From the NCBI RefSeq assembly GCF_005876855.1, contig NZ_QLAE01000038.1:1-47621 (forward strand): a DNA stretch of 47,621 nt, given 5' to 3'. The translations under genes and the position numbers were made by a program. How positions within the stretch are numbered: the first letter of the stretch is position 1; every line of letters begins with the position of its first letter. The notes beneath the pieces are model-generated. The model ran no database searches and was not told the origin of the DNA. It was given only the letters and a program-made list of their open reading frames with translations. This stretch comes from Stutzerimonas nosocomialis (lineage in GTDB: Bacteria > Pseudomonadota > Gammaproteobacteria > Pseudomonadales > Pseudomonadaceae). Positions 1 to 8,628 of this stretch are shown here, one piece after another.

Positions 1-324
1 CGCGTGGCGCTGTTGCCACTGTGCCCGCAACTTGTCGAGGTTGTCGCGGTGCCAGTCCACACTGCGCCGCTGTTGCGCGATGGCCGATTCGAGCTGGGAC
101 AGAAAACGCTGATAGTTCATCAGCCACTGCCCGGAGACGCCGCGGCTGCCCTCGCTGATCCACTGCTGCTGGTAGTCGCCGAAGTACTGCTCCAGGTCGC
201 CCAGCCTGCTCTGCGCCTGGCTCAGTTGCGCCTGGCCCTGGCCGAGCATTTTCGCAGCGTCGCGCTCGGCACGCTCGGCCATTTCGATGACCGGTCCCAG
301 ACGGGCGGCGCGGCTGGCCGTCAC
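1..324 (-). CDS. fliJ: Flagellar export protein FliJ (partial, 3' end beyond window)
   Basis: The first 108 codons of FliJ are present; the gene runs off the left edge. FliJ is the small coiled-coil chaperone and stalk of the flagellar type III export ATPase and works with FliI and FliH at the cytoplasmic face of the export gate. The visible protein is a nearly unbroken run of helical, Gln/Glu/Arg/Ala-rich sequence beginning MTASRAARLGPVIEMAE, with the QQQW and SGQWL-NYQRFLSQLE segments I associate with Pseudomonas FliJ. The start is GTG at 324, two bases after the fliI stop codon, which indicates translational coupling. It is the last visible gene of the fliE operon. Confidence 0.9.
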   Translation of the reverse strand, partial: MTASRAARLGPVIEMAERAERDAAKMLGQGQAQLSQAQSRLGDLEQYFGDYQQQWISEGSRGVSGQWLMNYQRFLSQLESAIAQQRRSVDWHRDNLDKLRAQWQQRHA

Positions 325-326
325 GC

Positions 327-1685
327 TCAGCTACCCTGGCGGCCGGCGAACACCGCGGCCAGGTTGGCGGCGCTCTGGCCCAGGCTTTCGCTTTCGTCGA
401 GCCCCTGGCGCAGGTAGGCGACCATCTCGGCCTGGCGGGCGATCGCCAGGTCGGTCTCCGGGTCGCCACCGGCGACGTAGGCGCCGACGCTGACCAGATC
501 GCGGCTCTGCTGGAAGCGCGACCAGAGCTGCTTGAAGCGCTGCGAATTGCGCAGGTGATCGGGGCTCACCACTTGCGGCATCACCCGGCTGATCGAGGCT
601 TCGATGTCGATCGCCGGGTAATGTCCCTCTTCGGCCAGCCGGCGCGAGAGCACGATGTGGCCGTCGAGCACACCACGCGCGGCGTCGGCGATCGGGTCCT
701 GCTGGTCGTCGCCCTCGCTGAGCACGGTATAGAAGGCGGTGATCGAACCGCCGCCCTGCTCGGCGTTGCCGGCCCGCTCGACCAGCGCCGGCAACTTGGC
801 GAACACCGATGGCGGATACCCCTTGGTCGCCGGCGGCTCGCCGATGGCCAGGGCGATTTCCCGCTGGGCCTGGGCGTAGCGGGTCAGCGAGTCCATCAGC
901 AGCAGGACGTTCTTGCCCTTGTCGCGGAAATATTCGGCGATGCGGGTGCAGTACTGCGCGGCGCGCAGGCGCATCAGCGGAGCATCGTCCGCCGGCGAGG
1001 CGACGACCACCGAGCGCTTGATGCTCTCTTCGCCGAGGATGTGTTCGATGAATTCCTTGACCTCGCGGCCCCGCTCACCGATCAGCCCGACGACGATGAT
1101 GTCGGCCTCGGTGAAGCGGGTCATCATGCCCAGCAACACCGACTTGCCCACACCGGTGCCGGCGAACAGGCCCAGTCGCTGGCCGCGGCCGACGGTCAGC
1201 AGCCCGTTGATCGAGCGGATGCCCACGTCCAGCGGCTCGCTGATCGGATGGCGCTTGAGCGGGTTGATCACCGGGCCGTCCATCGGGACCCAGTCCTCGG
1301 CCTTCATCCCGCCCTTGCCGTCCAGCGCACGTCCGGCGCCGTCGAGCACACGCCCCAGCATCGAGGTGCCCATCGGCAGGCGGCCAGTGTTGGGCAGCGG
1401 CACGACCCGCGCACCGGGGGCGATCCCCGCGAGGCTGCCGACCGGCATCAAGAACAGCTTGCCGCTGGAGAAACCCATCACCTCGGCCTCGACCTGGGAG
1501 GGGTGGTAGCTGTCGTCGTTGATCACCAGGCAACGGCTGCCGATGGCCGCGCGCAGCCCCTCCGCCTCCAGCGTCAGGCCGACCATGCGCAGCAGCCGGC
1601 CTTCCAGCACCGGCTGCCCCGGGAGCTTGATCGCCTCCACGTAGGTGCCGAAGCGGCGCCCGAAGCTGACCCGGTCAAGCTTCAT
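327..1685 (-). CDS. fliI: Flagellum-specific ATP synthase FliI
   Basis: This 452-residue protein is the hexameric ATPase that energises unfolding and release of export substrates at the base of the flagellum. It belongs to the F1-beta-like rotary ATPase family and has the usual length. The Walker A loop AGTGVGKS lies at about residues 175-182 and the Walker B strand LLLMDS ends at about residue 266. The GERGREV motif near 203-209 and the substrate-discriminating ATPase core follow. Its first 11 bases overlap the end of fliH and fliJ follows after two bases, so the three export-ATPase subunits are tightly coupled. Confidence 0.97.
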   Translation of the reverse strand: MKLDRVSFGRRFGTYVEAIKLPGQPVLEGRLLRMVGLTLEAEGLRAAIGSRCLVINDDSYHPSQVEAEVMGFSSGKLFLMPVGSLAGIAPGARVVPLPNTGRLPMGTSMLGRVLDGAGRALDGKGGMKAEDWVPMDGPVINPLKRHPISEPLDVGIRSINGLLTVGRGQRLGLFAGTGVGKSVLLGMMTRFTEADIIVVGLIGERGREVKEFIEHILGEESIKRSVVVASPADDAPLMRLRAAQYCTRIAEYFRDKGKNVLLLMDSLTRYAQAQREIALAIGEPPATKGYPPSVFAKLPALVERAGNAEQGGGSITAFYTVLSEGDDQQDPIADAARGVLDGHIVLSRRLAEEGHYPAIDIEASISRVMPQVVSPDHLRNSQRFKQLWSRFQQSRDLVSVGAYVAGGDPETDLAIARQAEMVAYLRQGLDESESLGQSAANLAAVFAGRQGS

Positions 1686-2445
1686 CGAGGTTGTCCGTGT
1701 CCAGGCTCAGGTCGGCCGCAGGCGGGTTGGTGGCGTTCTCGCGCTGCTGCTCGAACAGTTGTTTGATCGCCTGGGAAAGGCGCGTCTCGACGCTCGCATC
1801 GATGCGGCTGTGCTCGGTCTCCACGCGGCAACCGCCCGGCAGCAGGCTGTCGTCCTCGAGAATCCGCCAGCTTTCCTCGTGGCGCTCACGCAGCGCCTTG
1901 ACCTGTTCGAAGTCCTGGGGATTGATGTGGATGCGCACGTTCTCGGCGCCCATCGGCAGGAGCTTCAGCGCTTCGCGGAGCACCTGACGGATCTGGCTCG
2001 AATCGATCATCAGGTCGCGCTGGATGACTTCCCGCGACAGATGGCTGACCAGGGTGACGATGGCGTGTTCGAGGTTGCGGTCCTGGTCGGCGATCGGCTC
2101 GAACAGCTGCTCCATGATCCGCTCGAGGCCGGCGACCTTGGCCGCGAGCACCGGCTCGGCCTCCTGCCGCGCCTTGAGCTGGCCGGTATGGAAGCCGTCC
2201 TTCTCGCCCGTGGCGAAGCCTTCGTTGTAGGCCTCCTGACGGATCGCCTCCAGCTCGTCGAGCGTCAGCGGTTTGACGTCCTCGACCGGAACGTCCTCGA
2301 CCTGGGAAATCTCTTCGGCCGGCGCCGGCTCGGGCTCCAGCTCGACCAGGTCGCCCTGCTCCGGATCGAAGCTTGGCAAGGCCCAGCGATCGAAGGCGCT
2401 GGCGTCTTTCGCCCGGATCAGGTCGCTGGGGTTTTCCTTCGCCAT
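1675..2445 (-). CDS. fliH: Flagellar assembly protein FliH
   Basis: This 256-residue protein is FliH, the peripheral stator and negative regulator of the FliI ATPase, which links FliI to the C-ring. It starts [21 protein letters not shown], a typical Pseudomonas FliH opening containing the conserved N-terminal Trp region that contacts FliN and FlhA. An acidic linker (about 30-60) follows, then a long helical segment with small residues at four-residue spacing, and a C-terminal FliI-binding domain. It ends inside the start of fliI (11-base overlap) and begins 10 bases after fliG. Confidence 0.93.
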   Translation of the reverse strand: MAKENPSDLIRAKDASAFDRWALPSFDPEQGDLVELEPEPAPAEEISQVEDVPVEDVKPLTLDELEAIRQEAYNEGFATGEKDGFHTGQLKARQEAEPVLAAKVAGLERIMEQLFEPIADQDRNLEHAIVTLVSHLSREVIQRDLMIDSSQIRQVLREALKLLPMGAENVRIHINPQDFEQVKALRERHEESWRILEDDSLLPGGCRVETEHSRIDASVETRLSQAIKQLFEQQRENATNPPAADLSLDTDNLDEA

Positions 2446-2455
2446 GGGTACCTGC

Positions 2456-3472
2456 TCAGATCATTTCTTCGCCGCCCTTGCCACCGAGAACGATCTCTCC
2501 GGCTTCGGCCATGCGGCGGGCAATGGTAAGGATTTCCTTCTGGGCTGTCTCCACGTCGCTGACACGTACCGGTCCCTTGGCATCCAGATCGTCGCGCAGC
2601 AGCTCGGCGGCGCGCTTGGACATGTTCTTGAAGACCTTCTCCTTGATCGCATCGTCCGAGCCCTTGAGCGCCAGCACCAGCACCTCGGAAGACACCTCGC
2701 GCAGCAGCGCCTGGATGCCCCGGTCGTCGACGTCGGCGAGGTTGTCGAAGACGAACATCAGGTCTTCGATCTGGCTGGAGAGGTCCTCGTCCACTTCGCG
2801 GATGGCGTCCATCAGCGCACCTTCGACCGAGCTGTCGAGGTAGTTCATGATGTCCGCCGCCCGCTTCACGCCGCCCAGGCTGGCGCGGGTCGTGTTGGAG
2901 CTGCCGGAGAACTGCTTCTCCAGGATCAGGTTGAGCTCCTTGAGCGCGGCCGGCTGCACGGTGTTGAGCGAGGACACGCGCAGGACGATGTCCAGGCGCA
3001 CCTTGTGGTCGAAGTGCGACAGCACCTCGCCGGCCTGGTCCGGGTCCAGATAGGCGACCACGATCGCCTGGATCTGCGGGTGTTCGTAGCGGATCACGTC
3101 GGCCACGGCGCGCGGCTCCATCCACTTGAGGCTGTCCAGGCCGCTGGTGTTGCCGCCCAGCAGGATGCGGTCGATCAGGCCACCGGCCTTGTCCTCGCCC
3201 AGCGCCTGGGTGAGCATCTTGCGGATATAGCCGTCGGAGCCGATGCCGAGGCTGGTCTGGTCGCCGACGATCTCGACGAACTCGCTCATCACCTTCTCGA
3301 CCTGCTCGCGCTGGATGTTGCGCATCTGCGCCATGGCGGTACCGACGCGCTGGACCTCCTTGGGCCCCAGGTGACGCAGCACCTGGGCGGCGTCGGTTTC
3401 GCCGAGCGAAAGCAGCAGGATGGCGGCCTTGTCGACCTTGTTCAGCTTGGCAGGGACTCGATTGTCAGTCAT
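2456..3472 (-). CDS. fliG: Flagellar motor switch protein FliG
   Basis: FliG (338 residues) is the rotor component of the C-ring that contacts the MotA stator and sets torque and rotation direction. The three armadillo-like domains are recognisable. The conserved EHPQIQ motif of the middle domain is at residues 130-135, and the C-terminal domain carries the charged torque helix around MFVFDNLADVDDRGIQ near residues 250-265. Its start lies inside the end of fliF (8-base overlap), matching the physical association of the two products in the MS/C-ring junction. Confidence 0.97.
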   Translation of the reverse strand: MTDNRVPAKLNKVDKAAILLLSLGETDAAQVLRHLGPKEVQRVGTAMAQMRNIQREQVEKVMSEFVEIVGDQTSLGIGSDGYIRKMLTQALGEDKAGGLIDRILLGGNTSGLDSLKWMEPRAVADVIRYEHPQIQAIVVAYLDPDQAGEVLSHFDHKVRLDIVLRVSSLNTVQPAALKELNLILEKQFSGSSNTTRASLGGVKRAADIMNYLDSSVEGALMDAIREVDEDLSSQIEDLMFVFDNLADVDDRGIQALLREVSSEVLVLALKGSDDAIKEKVFKNMSKRAAELLRDDLDAKGPVRVSDVETAQKEILTIARRMAEAGEIVLGGKGGEEMI

Positions 3473-5252
3473 CGCTGTTGATCCACTCTCTTACGACCTG
3501 GGCCACACGGCCCGGATCTTCCGCCACCAGACCCTTGATTGCATTCAGTTGGGCATCATACCCCTCGGTCGGACTCGGCAGCAGGATGCTTTGCGGTCCG
3601 CTGAGACTTACCCGATCACTGGCAAGCTCGCCGTCCAGGCCACCGGCCATGTCGCCGAGTTCCAGGTCGCCGCCGTCGCTGGCCAGCTCCTTGTTCTTGC
3701 CGACGTTGGTCAGGTTGTTGAGCACCGGACGCAGCACACCGAACACCAGCACCAGGATGAACAGTACGCCGAGCACCTGCTTGACCACGTCCCAGAACCA
3801 CGGCTGCGAGTAGAACGGGATCTCCATGAACGGCTCGGTGTTGTCCGCCATGAACGGGGTGTTGATCACGCTGACACTGTCGCCACGGCTGGCGTCGTAG
3901 CCGACGGAGTCCTGCACCAGGCGGGTGAAGCGCGCCAGATCGTCGGCGCTCCAGGGGGTACGCACCACTTCTCCGTTCGGCCCCATGCGCACCTGATCGT
4001 CCACCACCACTGCCACCGACAGCCGGCGCAGACGGCCCTGCTGTTGCCTGGTGTAGCTGATGGAGCGGTCCAGCTCGTAGTTGCGGGTTGCCTGTTCGCG
4101 CTTGTCGGCCGGGAACGGCGCCAGCATCGGCTGGCCGGTGGCCGGGTCCATGATCTGCTGGCCGTTGGCGTCGATCAGCGGCTGCCCCGGGGCGATAGCG
4201 CCGGCAGCGGCCTGCCCTGCGCCGGCCTGCTCGGGGGCGGTCGCGGGACCGGGCGGCTGGTTGCTCAATGCACCGGGTACGCCCTGCGGCGGCAGGCTGC
4301 TCTGGCGCTGTTCGTTGACCTTCTGCTCGCTGCGCAGCGCCGGCTGATCCGGGTTGAAGGTCTCGGAGGTCGATTCCACCGCGCTGAAGTCCACGTCGGC
4401 CGAGACCTCGGCCTTGTAGCGACCGCTGCCGAGCACCGGCTGCAAAATGTTGTGCACGCGCTGGGTGAAGAGGGTTTCCATGCGGCGGCTGTAGTCGAAC
4501 TGCTTGCCCGCCATGGTCAGCTCGGACAGTTCCTGCTGGTCGGAGAGCAGGTTGCCCTTCTGGTCGACCACGGTGATTTCCGACTTGCCGAGCTCCGGCA
4601 CGCTGGTGGCGACCAGGTTGACGATCGCCATCACCTGGCTCGGCTCCAGGCCACGCCCCGGATAGAGGTCGACCAGTACCGAGGCGCTCGGCTTGCGCTC
4701 ATCGCGCACGAATACCGAGCTCTTCGGAATGGCCAGGTGAACACGGGCAGCGCGGACGTTGTTCAGGCTGGAAATGGTCCGCGCCAGTTCGCCTTCCAGG
4801 CCGCGCCGATAATTGGTCGCCTCCATGAACTGGCTGGTACCCAGGCCCTGCTCCTTGTCGAGGATCTCGAAACCGATGTTGGTATCGGCCGGCGCGAGGC
4901 CCGCCCCGGCGAGCTTCAGCCGCGCGCGGCCCAGGTCGCTCGCCTTGACCAGCAGCGCGCCGGAATTGGGTTCGACGGTGTAGGAGATGTTCGCTTCGCC
5001 CAGGGCCTGCAGCACCTGGTTGGTGTCCATGCCCGCCAGGCTGCCGAGCAGTGGGCGATAGTCGGGCTGCTGGGACCAGAGCACCACGGCAAAGCCGATC
5101 GCCACGCTGGAGGCGAGGCCGACCAGCAGGCCGATCTGGCGCAGCATCGACATTTCGGAGAGGTTTTCCAGGATCGACAGGCCGAACAGCGGCTTTTTCG
5201 GCTCGCCCGGTGCGGCAGGGACAGGTACGGAGGTGGTCAACGCTTCAGCCAT
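3465..5252 (-). CDS. fliF: Flagellar MS-ring protein FliF
   Basis: This 595-residue protein forms the membrane MS-ring on which the basal body is built. It has a transmembrane helix at about residues 38-58, a YscJ/FliF ring-building region with the RAARVHLAIP segment, a long Gln/Pro/Gly/Ala-rich periplasmic linker (about 300-375), a second membrane helix near residues 478-500, and a cytoplasmic C-terminus (ending VAQVVREWINSDD) that binds FliG. It starts 14 bases downstream of fliE and overlaps fliG by 8 bases. Confidence 0.96.
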   Translation of the reverse strand: MAEALTTSVPVPAAPGEPKKPLFGLSILENLSEMSMLRQIGLLVGLASSVAIGFAVVLWSQQPDYRPLLGSLAGMDTNQVLQALGEANISYTVEPNSGALLVKASDLGRARLKLAGAGLAPADTNIGFEILDKEQGLGTSQFMEATNYRRGLEGELARTISSLNNVRAARVHLAIPKSSVFVRDERKPSASVLVDLYPGRGLEPSQVMAIVNLVATSVPELGKSEITVVDQKGNLLSDQQELSELTMAGKQFDYSRRMETLFTQRVHNILQPVLGSGRYKAEVSADVDFSAVESTSETFNPDQPALRSEQKVNEQRQSSLPPQGVPGALSNQPPGPATAPEQAGAGQAAAGAIAPGQPLIDANGQQIMDPATGQPMLAPFPADKREQATRNYELDRSISYTRQQQGRLRRLSVAVVVDDQVRMGPNGEVVRTPWSADDLARFTRLVQDSVGYDASRGDSVSVINTPFMADNTEPFMEIPFYSQPWFWDVVKQVLGVLFILVLVFGVLRPVLNNLTNVGKNKELASDGGDLELGDMAGGLDGELASDRVSLSGPQSILLPSPTEGYDAQLNAIKGLVAEDPGRVAQVVREWINSDD

Positions 5253-5266
5253 GATTCAACCCTGCC

Positions 5267-5599
5267 TCAAACCGGCATCTGCATGATGTCTTGATAAGCC
5301 TGGACCAGCTTGTTGCGCACCTGGGTCATGGCCTGGAACGAAACACTGGCTTTCTGGGAGGCGATCATCACCTCGGTCAGGTCGACACCGCCCTGCCCCA
5401 TCTCGAACGCCGAGGAAATCTGGCTGGAGATCTGCTGCGTCTCGTGGACCTTGTTGACGGCCTGGCCCAGCATGTCGGAAAAGCTCGGCGCACCCGCGAC
5501 TTCCTGCGGGGCGGCAGCCGGTTTGGCACGGGCCATCGCGTCCATTTGCATGGAGCGCATTTCCAGCATCAAGCGATTGAATTCGACACCCTGGCTCAT
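5267..5599 (-). CDS. fliE: Flagellar hook-basal body protein FliE
   Basis: FliE (110 residues) is the MS-ring/rod junction protein and the first gene of the fliEFGHIJ operon. The C-terminal half carries the family signature: [19 protein letters not shown] followed by the [31 protein letters not shown] helical region, written here in two adjacent pieces. A strong GGAGG ribosome binding site lies just before the ATG at 5599. A sigma-54 promoter lies 57-72 bases upstream. Confidence 0.96.
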   Translation of the reverse strand: MSQGVEFNRLMLEMRSMQMDAMARAKPAAAPQEVAGAPSFSDMLGQAVNKVHETQQISSQISSAFEMGQGGVDLTEVMIASQKASVSFQAMTQVRNKLVQAYQDIMQMPV

Positions 5600-5655
5600 C
5601 TTTCCTCCAACAGCCGCGAAAATTTTGACGCATACGCAGCGAGCAAGAGGGATAT

Positions 5656-5671
5656 AGCAACAAGGGTGCCA
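5656..5671 (-). promoter_or_regulatory. Sigma-54 (RpoN) promoter of the fliE operon
   Basis: The minus strand reads TGGCACCCTTGTTGCT, a near-consensus sigma-54 promoter with GG at -24 and GC at -12 separated by exactly ten bases. Transcription would start near 5646, giving a leader of about 47 nt before fliE. In Pseudomonas, class III flagellar genes including fliEFGHIJ are transcribed by RpoN with the activator FleR; that regulator assignment is from knowledge of the genus, not from this sequence. Confidence 0.9.
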
Positions 5672-5718
5672 GCTTTGACCGAACCGCTATCCGACTGATT
5701 CGACGTGGAAAACGGGAC

Positions 5719-6363
5719 TCAAGGAACCGGCGGGCGCGACGCCAGGACTTCCGCACGTGCGCGCAGGAATACCCGCATCATCGCCAGCTGCGCGCCGATC
5801 AGCAGCGCCGCAGCCAGCGGCATCAGCAGCTGGGACGCGAAGACCGCGCCACCGCTCAGGTACAACCAGCCCATTATGCGAAAGCAGTGCCAGTCGCTGC
5901 GCACGAGCAGCACCCGCCCGCCCAGCCAGACCAGCAGAAGCCCGACAGCCAGCAGCAGGGCCAGGTAGAGGCGCACCGGCCCGAGCCCCTCGCCGCCGGT
6001 GGTCGACACCCAGTGCTCGACCGGCTCGAGCAGAAGATTGACGCCCACCAGCAACCATATCGGCCAGCCGAGCCCCCTGGCCGCGAAGCGCGCCCGGGCG
6101 AAGCGCTTGAAACTGATCAGCAGGTAACAGCCCAGCAGATCCAGCACCAGGCCGAACCAGGTGTCGTACCAGGACGGCAGCGCCACGCCGCTGAAGGATT
6201 CGGCCAGGACCAGGGCGATCAGCAGCAGCGTGCCGAGCACGAGCAGCAGGCAGAACATCGCCAGCAGCCGCAACTGCCCGGCCGTCCAGTGCGCGAGGCG
6301 TCCGGCCGACGCGCGGTCCAGCAAGTCGGCTTCGGGGACGCGGTAAGGGTCCTCGGGCTGCAT
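5719..6363 (-). CDS. Polytopic membrane protein of unknown function
   Basis: I do not recognise this 214-residue protein. After a short polar N-terminus (MQPEDPYRVPEAD) it has about five to six strongly hydrophobic segments, roughly residues 28-55, 65-90, 100-120, 130-150, 160-185 and a final helix, so it should sit in the inner membrane. The DPY-x-x-PEAD opening resembles other small Pseudomonas membrane proteins that begin DPYxxP. I prefer ATG 6363 over GTG 6369, because a GGAGG lies nine bases before the ATG but only three before the GTG. It is divergent from the BenE-like transporter and is followed by the fliE promoter region; it is not obviously flagellar. Confidence 0.7.
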   Translation of the reverse strand: MQPEDPYRVPEADLLDRASAGRLAHWTAGQLRLLAMFCLLLVLGTLLLIALVLAESFSGVALPSWYDTWFGLVLDLLGCYLLISFKRFARARFAARGLGWPIWLLVGVNLLLEPVEHWVSTTGGEGLGPVRLYLALLLAVGLLLVWLGGRVLLVRSDWHCFRIMGWLYLSGGAVFASQLLMPLAAALLIGAQLAMMRVFLRARAEVLASRPPVP

Positions 6364-6474
6364 CGACACGCGCCTCCACTGTTATTGCCATCGCATGGCC
6401 GGCTGTACGGCGACGTGGTCTGGCCGCTGCGGATAGTCTATGCGCACCTGCACGAGGACCGAGACCCCATAACA

Positions 6475-7668
6475 ATGACCCAGGCGACCTCCCATCCGTT
6501 GCGCCTGCTGGCCGACAGCTCCCCTTCGAGCATCGTCGCCGGCTTCGTGGCGATGCTCACCGGCTATACCAGCTCCATCGTGTTGATGTTCCAGGCAGGC
6601 CAGGCGGCCGGCCTCAGCGAGGGACAGATCGCCTCCTGGATCTGGGCCCTGTCGATCGGCATGGCGGTCTGCAGCGTCGCGCTGTCGCTGCGCTACCGCA
6701 CACCGGTGGTGGTCGCCTGGTCGACTCCCGGCGCGGCGCTGCTGGTCACCAGCCTGCCGGGAGTGCCCTATGGCGAAGCCATCGGCGCGTTCATCATGGC
6801 CTCGGCGCTGATCGCGCTGTGCGGGCTGACCGGCAGCTTCGAGCGCCTGATGCGCCATCTGCCCGGCTCGCTGGCGGCCGCGCTGCTGGCCGGCATCCTG
6901 TTTCGCATCGGCATCGAGATGTTCAGCGCCATCGCATTCCAGCCGCTGCTGGTGCTCTCGATGTTCTTCGCCTACCTGCTGGCCAAGCGGCTGGCGCCGC
7001 GCTACGCGGTGCTCTGCGCCCTGCTGGTGGGTTGCGTGCTGGCCGCGCTGCTCGGGCTGCTCGATTTCGAACGGCTGAGCCTGGAGCTCGCCGTTCCGGT
7101 CTGGACGACGCCGGCGTTTTCCTTCGCGGCGATGATCAGCATCGGCATTCCGTTGTTCGTCGTGGCGATGGCGTCGCAGAACACGCCGGGCCTCGCGGTG
7201 TTGCGCGCCGAGGGCTACCAGGTGCCGGCCTCGCCGCTGATTTCCACCACCGGCATCGCTTCGGTCCTGCTGGCGCCGTTCGGCTCCCATGGCATTCACC
7301 TGGCAGCCATCACCATGGCGATCTGTGCCGGCTCGCAGGCGCACCCCGATCCCGCCAGGCGCTACACCGCGGCGGTCTGGTGCGGTCTGTTCTATGGGGT
7401 GGCGGCGCTGTTCGGGGCAACCCTGGCGGCGCTCTTCGCGGCCTTTCCGGCAGCGCTGGTGCTGTCGATTGCCGCCCTGGCCCTGCTTGGCTCCATCGCC
7501 AGCGGCCTGACCCAGGCCATGCAACAGCCGAACGAACGCGAAGCCGCCCTGATCACCTTCATGGTGACGGCCTCGGGGCTGACGCTGCTGGGAGTGGGGT
7601 CGGCGCTATGGGGGCTGATCGCCGGGATTCTGACGCTGGTGATCCTCAACGCCCGCCCCCGCGCCTGA
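6475..7668 (+). CDS. BenE family benzoate/H+ symporter-like transporter
   Basis: This 397-residue protein belongs to the BenE family of aromatic-acid/proton symporters, related to the xanthine/uracil (NCS2/SulP-like) fold. It has about twelve hydrophobic helices spread over its whole length and the family features ASQNTPGLAVLRAEGY near residue 240 and the PFGSHGIHLAAITMAIC segment near residue 270. The reading frame is open for 196 codons upstream, but that extension is antisense to the neighbouring gene and not membrane-like, so ATG 6475 is chosen; its ribosome binding site is weak. No benzoate catabolic genes are nearby, so the substrate is open. Confidence 0.88.
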   Translation: MTQATSHPLRLLADSSPSSIVAGFVAMLTGYTSSIVLMFQAGQAAGLSEGQIASWIWALSIGMAVCSVALSLRYRTPVVVAWSTPGAALLVTSLPGVPYGEAIGAFIMASALIALCGLTGSFERLMRHLPGSLAAALLAGILFRIGIEMFSAIAFQPLLVLSMFFAYLLAKRLAPRYAVLCALLVGCVLAALLGLLDFERLSLELAVPVWTTPAFSFAAMISIGIPLFVVAMASQNTPGLAVLRAEGYQVPASPLISTTGIASVLLAPFGSHGIHLAAITMAICAGSQAHPDPARRYTAAVWCGLFYGVAALFGATLAALFAAFPAALVLSIAALALLGSIASGLTQAMQQPNEREAALITFMVTASGLTLLGVGSALWGLIAGILTLVILNARPRA

Positions 7669-7669
7669 T

Positions 7670-8431
7670 TCAGATGGCCGTGGCGCCGCCGTCGATTGCC
7701 AGCGCCTGGCCGGTGGTGAAAGCGGCGCCGTCGCTGCACAGGTAAAGCACGGCACCGGCGACTTCCTCGACCTTGCCGATACGCCCGACCGGGTGCATCG
7801 CGGCGGCGAACTCGGCCTTGCGCGGGTCGGCCTCGTAGGCGCGGCGGAACATGTCGGTGTCGATGACCGCCGGGCACACCGCGTTGACGCGAATCTGCTT
7901 CTTCGCGTATTCGATCGCCGCGGACTTGGTCAGCCCGATCACCGCGTGCTTGGAGGCGGCATAGATGCTCATCTTCGGCGCTGCGCCCAGCCCGGCCACC
8001 GAGGCCGTGTTGACGATCGCGCCACCGCCCTGCGCCAGCATCACCGGCAGCTGGTATTTCATGCACAGCCAGACACCCTTGACGTTGACGCCCATGATCG
8101 CGTCGAACTCCGTCTCGCTGCCTTCGGCCAGACGCCCCTTCTCGATTTCGATGCCGGCGTTGTTGAACGCGTAATCGAGCCGGCCGTAGCTCGCCAGGGT
8201 CTGCTCGATCATCGCCTTGACGTCCGCCTCGCGGGTGACGTCGCAGCGCACGAAGGTCGCCTGGCCGCCCGCGGCGCGGATGGCCTCGACGCAGGCCTGG
8301 CCGCCTGGCAGGTCGAGATCGGCCACCACCACCTGCACGCCCTGCTGGGCGAACGCCTGGGCAGTCGCCCGCCCGATACCCGCCGCACCACCGGTCACCA
8401 GGGCGACCTTTCCGGAAAACGTCATGCTCAT
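7670..8431 (-). CDS. Short-chain dehydrogenase/reductase (SDR)
   Basis: A 253-residue classical SDR, an NAD(P)-dependent oxidoreductase. The nucleotide-binding motif TGGAAGIG is at residues 14-21, and an acidic residue follows in VVVADLD near 36-42, which favours NAD(H). NNAG is near residue 90, and the catalytic Ser and YAASK (Tyr-x-x-x-Lys) are near 143-160. The C-terminus VGRIGKVEEVAGAVLYLCSD and the final GQALAIDGG are typical of the glucose/3-oxoacyl-reductase-like group. A GAGGA seven bases before ATG 8431 supports the start. It converges with the BenE gene with a one-base gap and is divergent from the CurA-like oxidoreductase. Substrate unknown. Confidence 0.92.
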   Translation of the reverse strand: MSMTFSGKVALVTGGAAGIGRATAQAFAQQGVQVVVADLDLPGGQACVEAIRAAGGQATFVRCDVTREADVKAMIEQTLASYGRLDYAFNNAGIEIEKGRLAEGSETEFDAIMGVNVKGVWLCMKYQLPVMLAQGGGAIVNTASVAGLGAAPKMSIYAASKHAVIGLTKSAAIEYAKKQIRVNAVCPAVIDTDMFRRAYEADPRKAEFAAAMHPVGRIGKVEEVAGAVLYLCSDGAAFTTGQALAIDGGATAI

Positions 8432-8466
8432 CGAAACATCCTCGCCAGATGAATTCCGTAGCCGCT

Positions 8467-8492
8467 GTGACTACAGTTTTTATTCTGGTCAC
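8467..8492. promoter_or_regulatory. Small inverted repeat in the SDR/oxidoreductase divergent promoter region
   Basis: GTGAC at 8467-8471 and GTCAC at 8488-8492 form an inverted repeat around an AT-rich centre in the 197-base region between the two divergent genes. It could be an operator serving both genes. The arms are only five bases, so chance is possible. Confidence 0.3.
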
Positions 8493-8628
8493 GTTTATAC
8501 CGATTTCATCCCGCACCCTGAGGGACTATCACCCGCCTGGATGCCCATGCATTCCAGCCTGCCGAACGTCCTTGCTCGGCGGACGCAAGCGGGACTACAC
8601 CTGACCCGTTCAACAGATCGAGGCTGCC

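Noticed and set aside
3420-5294. 624-codon plus-strand open frame opposite fliF
   Set aside because: Antisense shadow of fliF; His/Gln/Arg-rich with no motif.
5887-6474. 196-codon N-terminal extension of the BenE-like protein
   Set aside because: Charged, Gln/Pro/Ala-rich, antisense to the neighbouring membrane-protein gene; BenE proteins start near their first membrane helix, as ATG 6475 gives.
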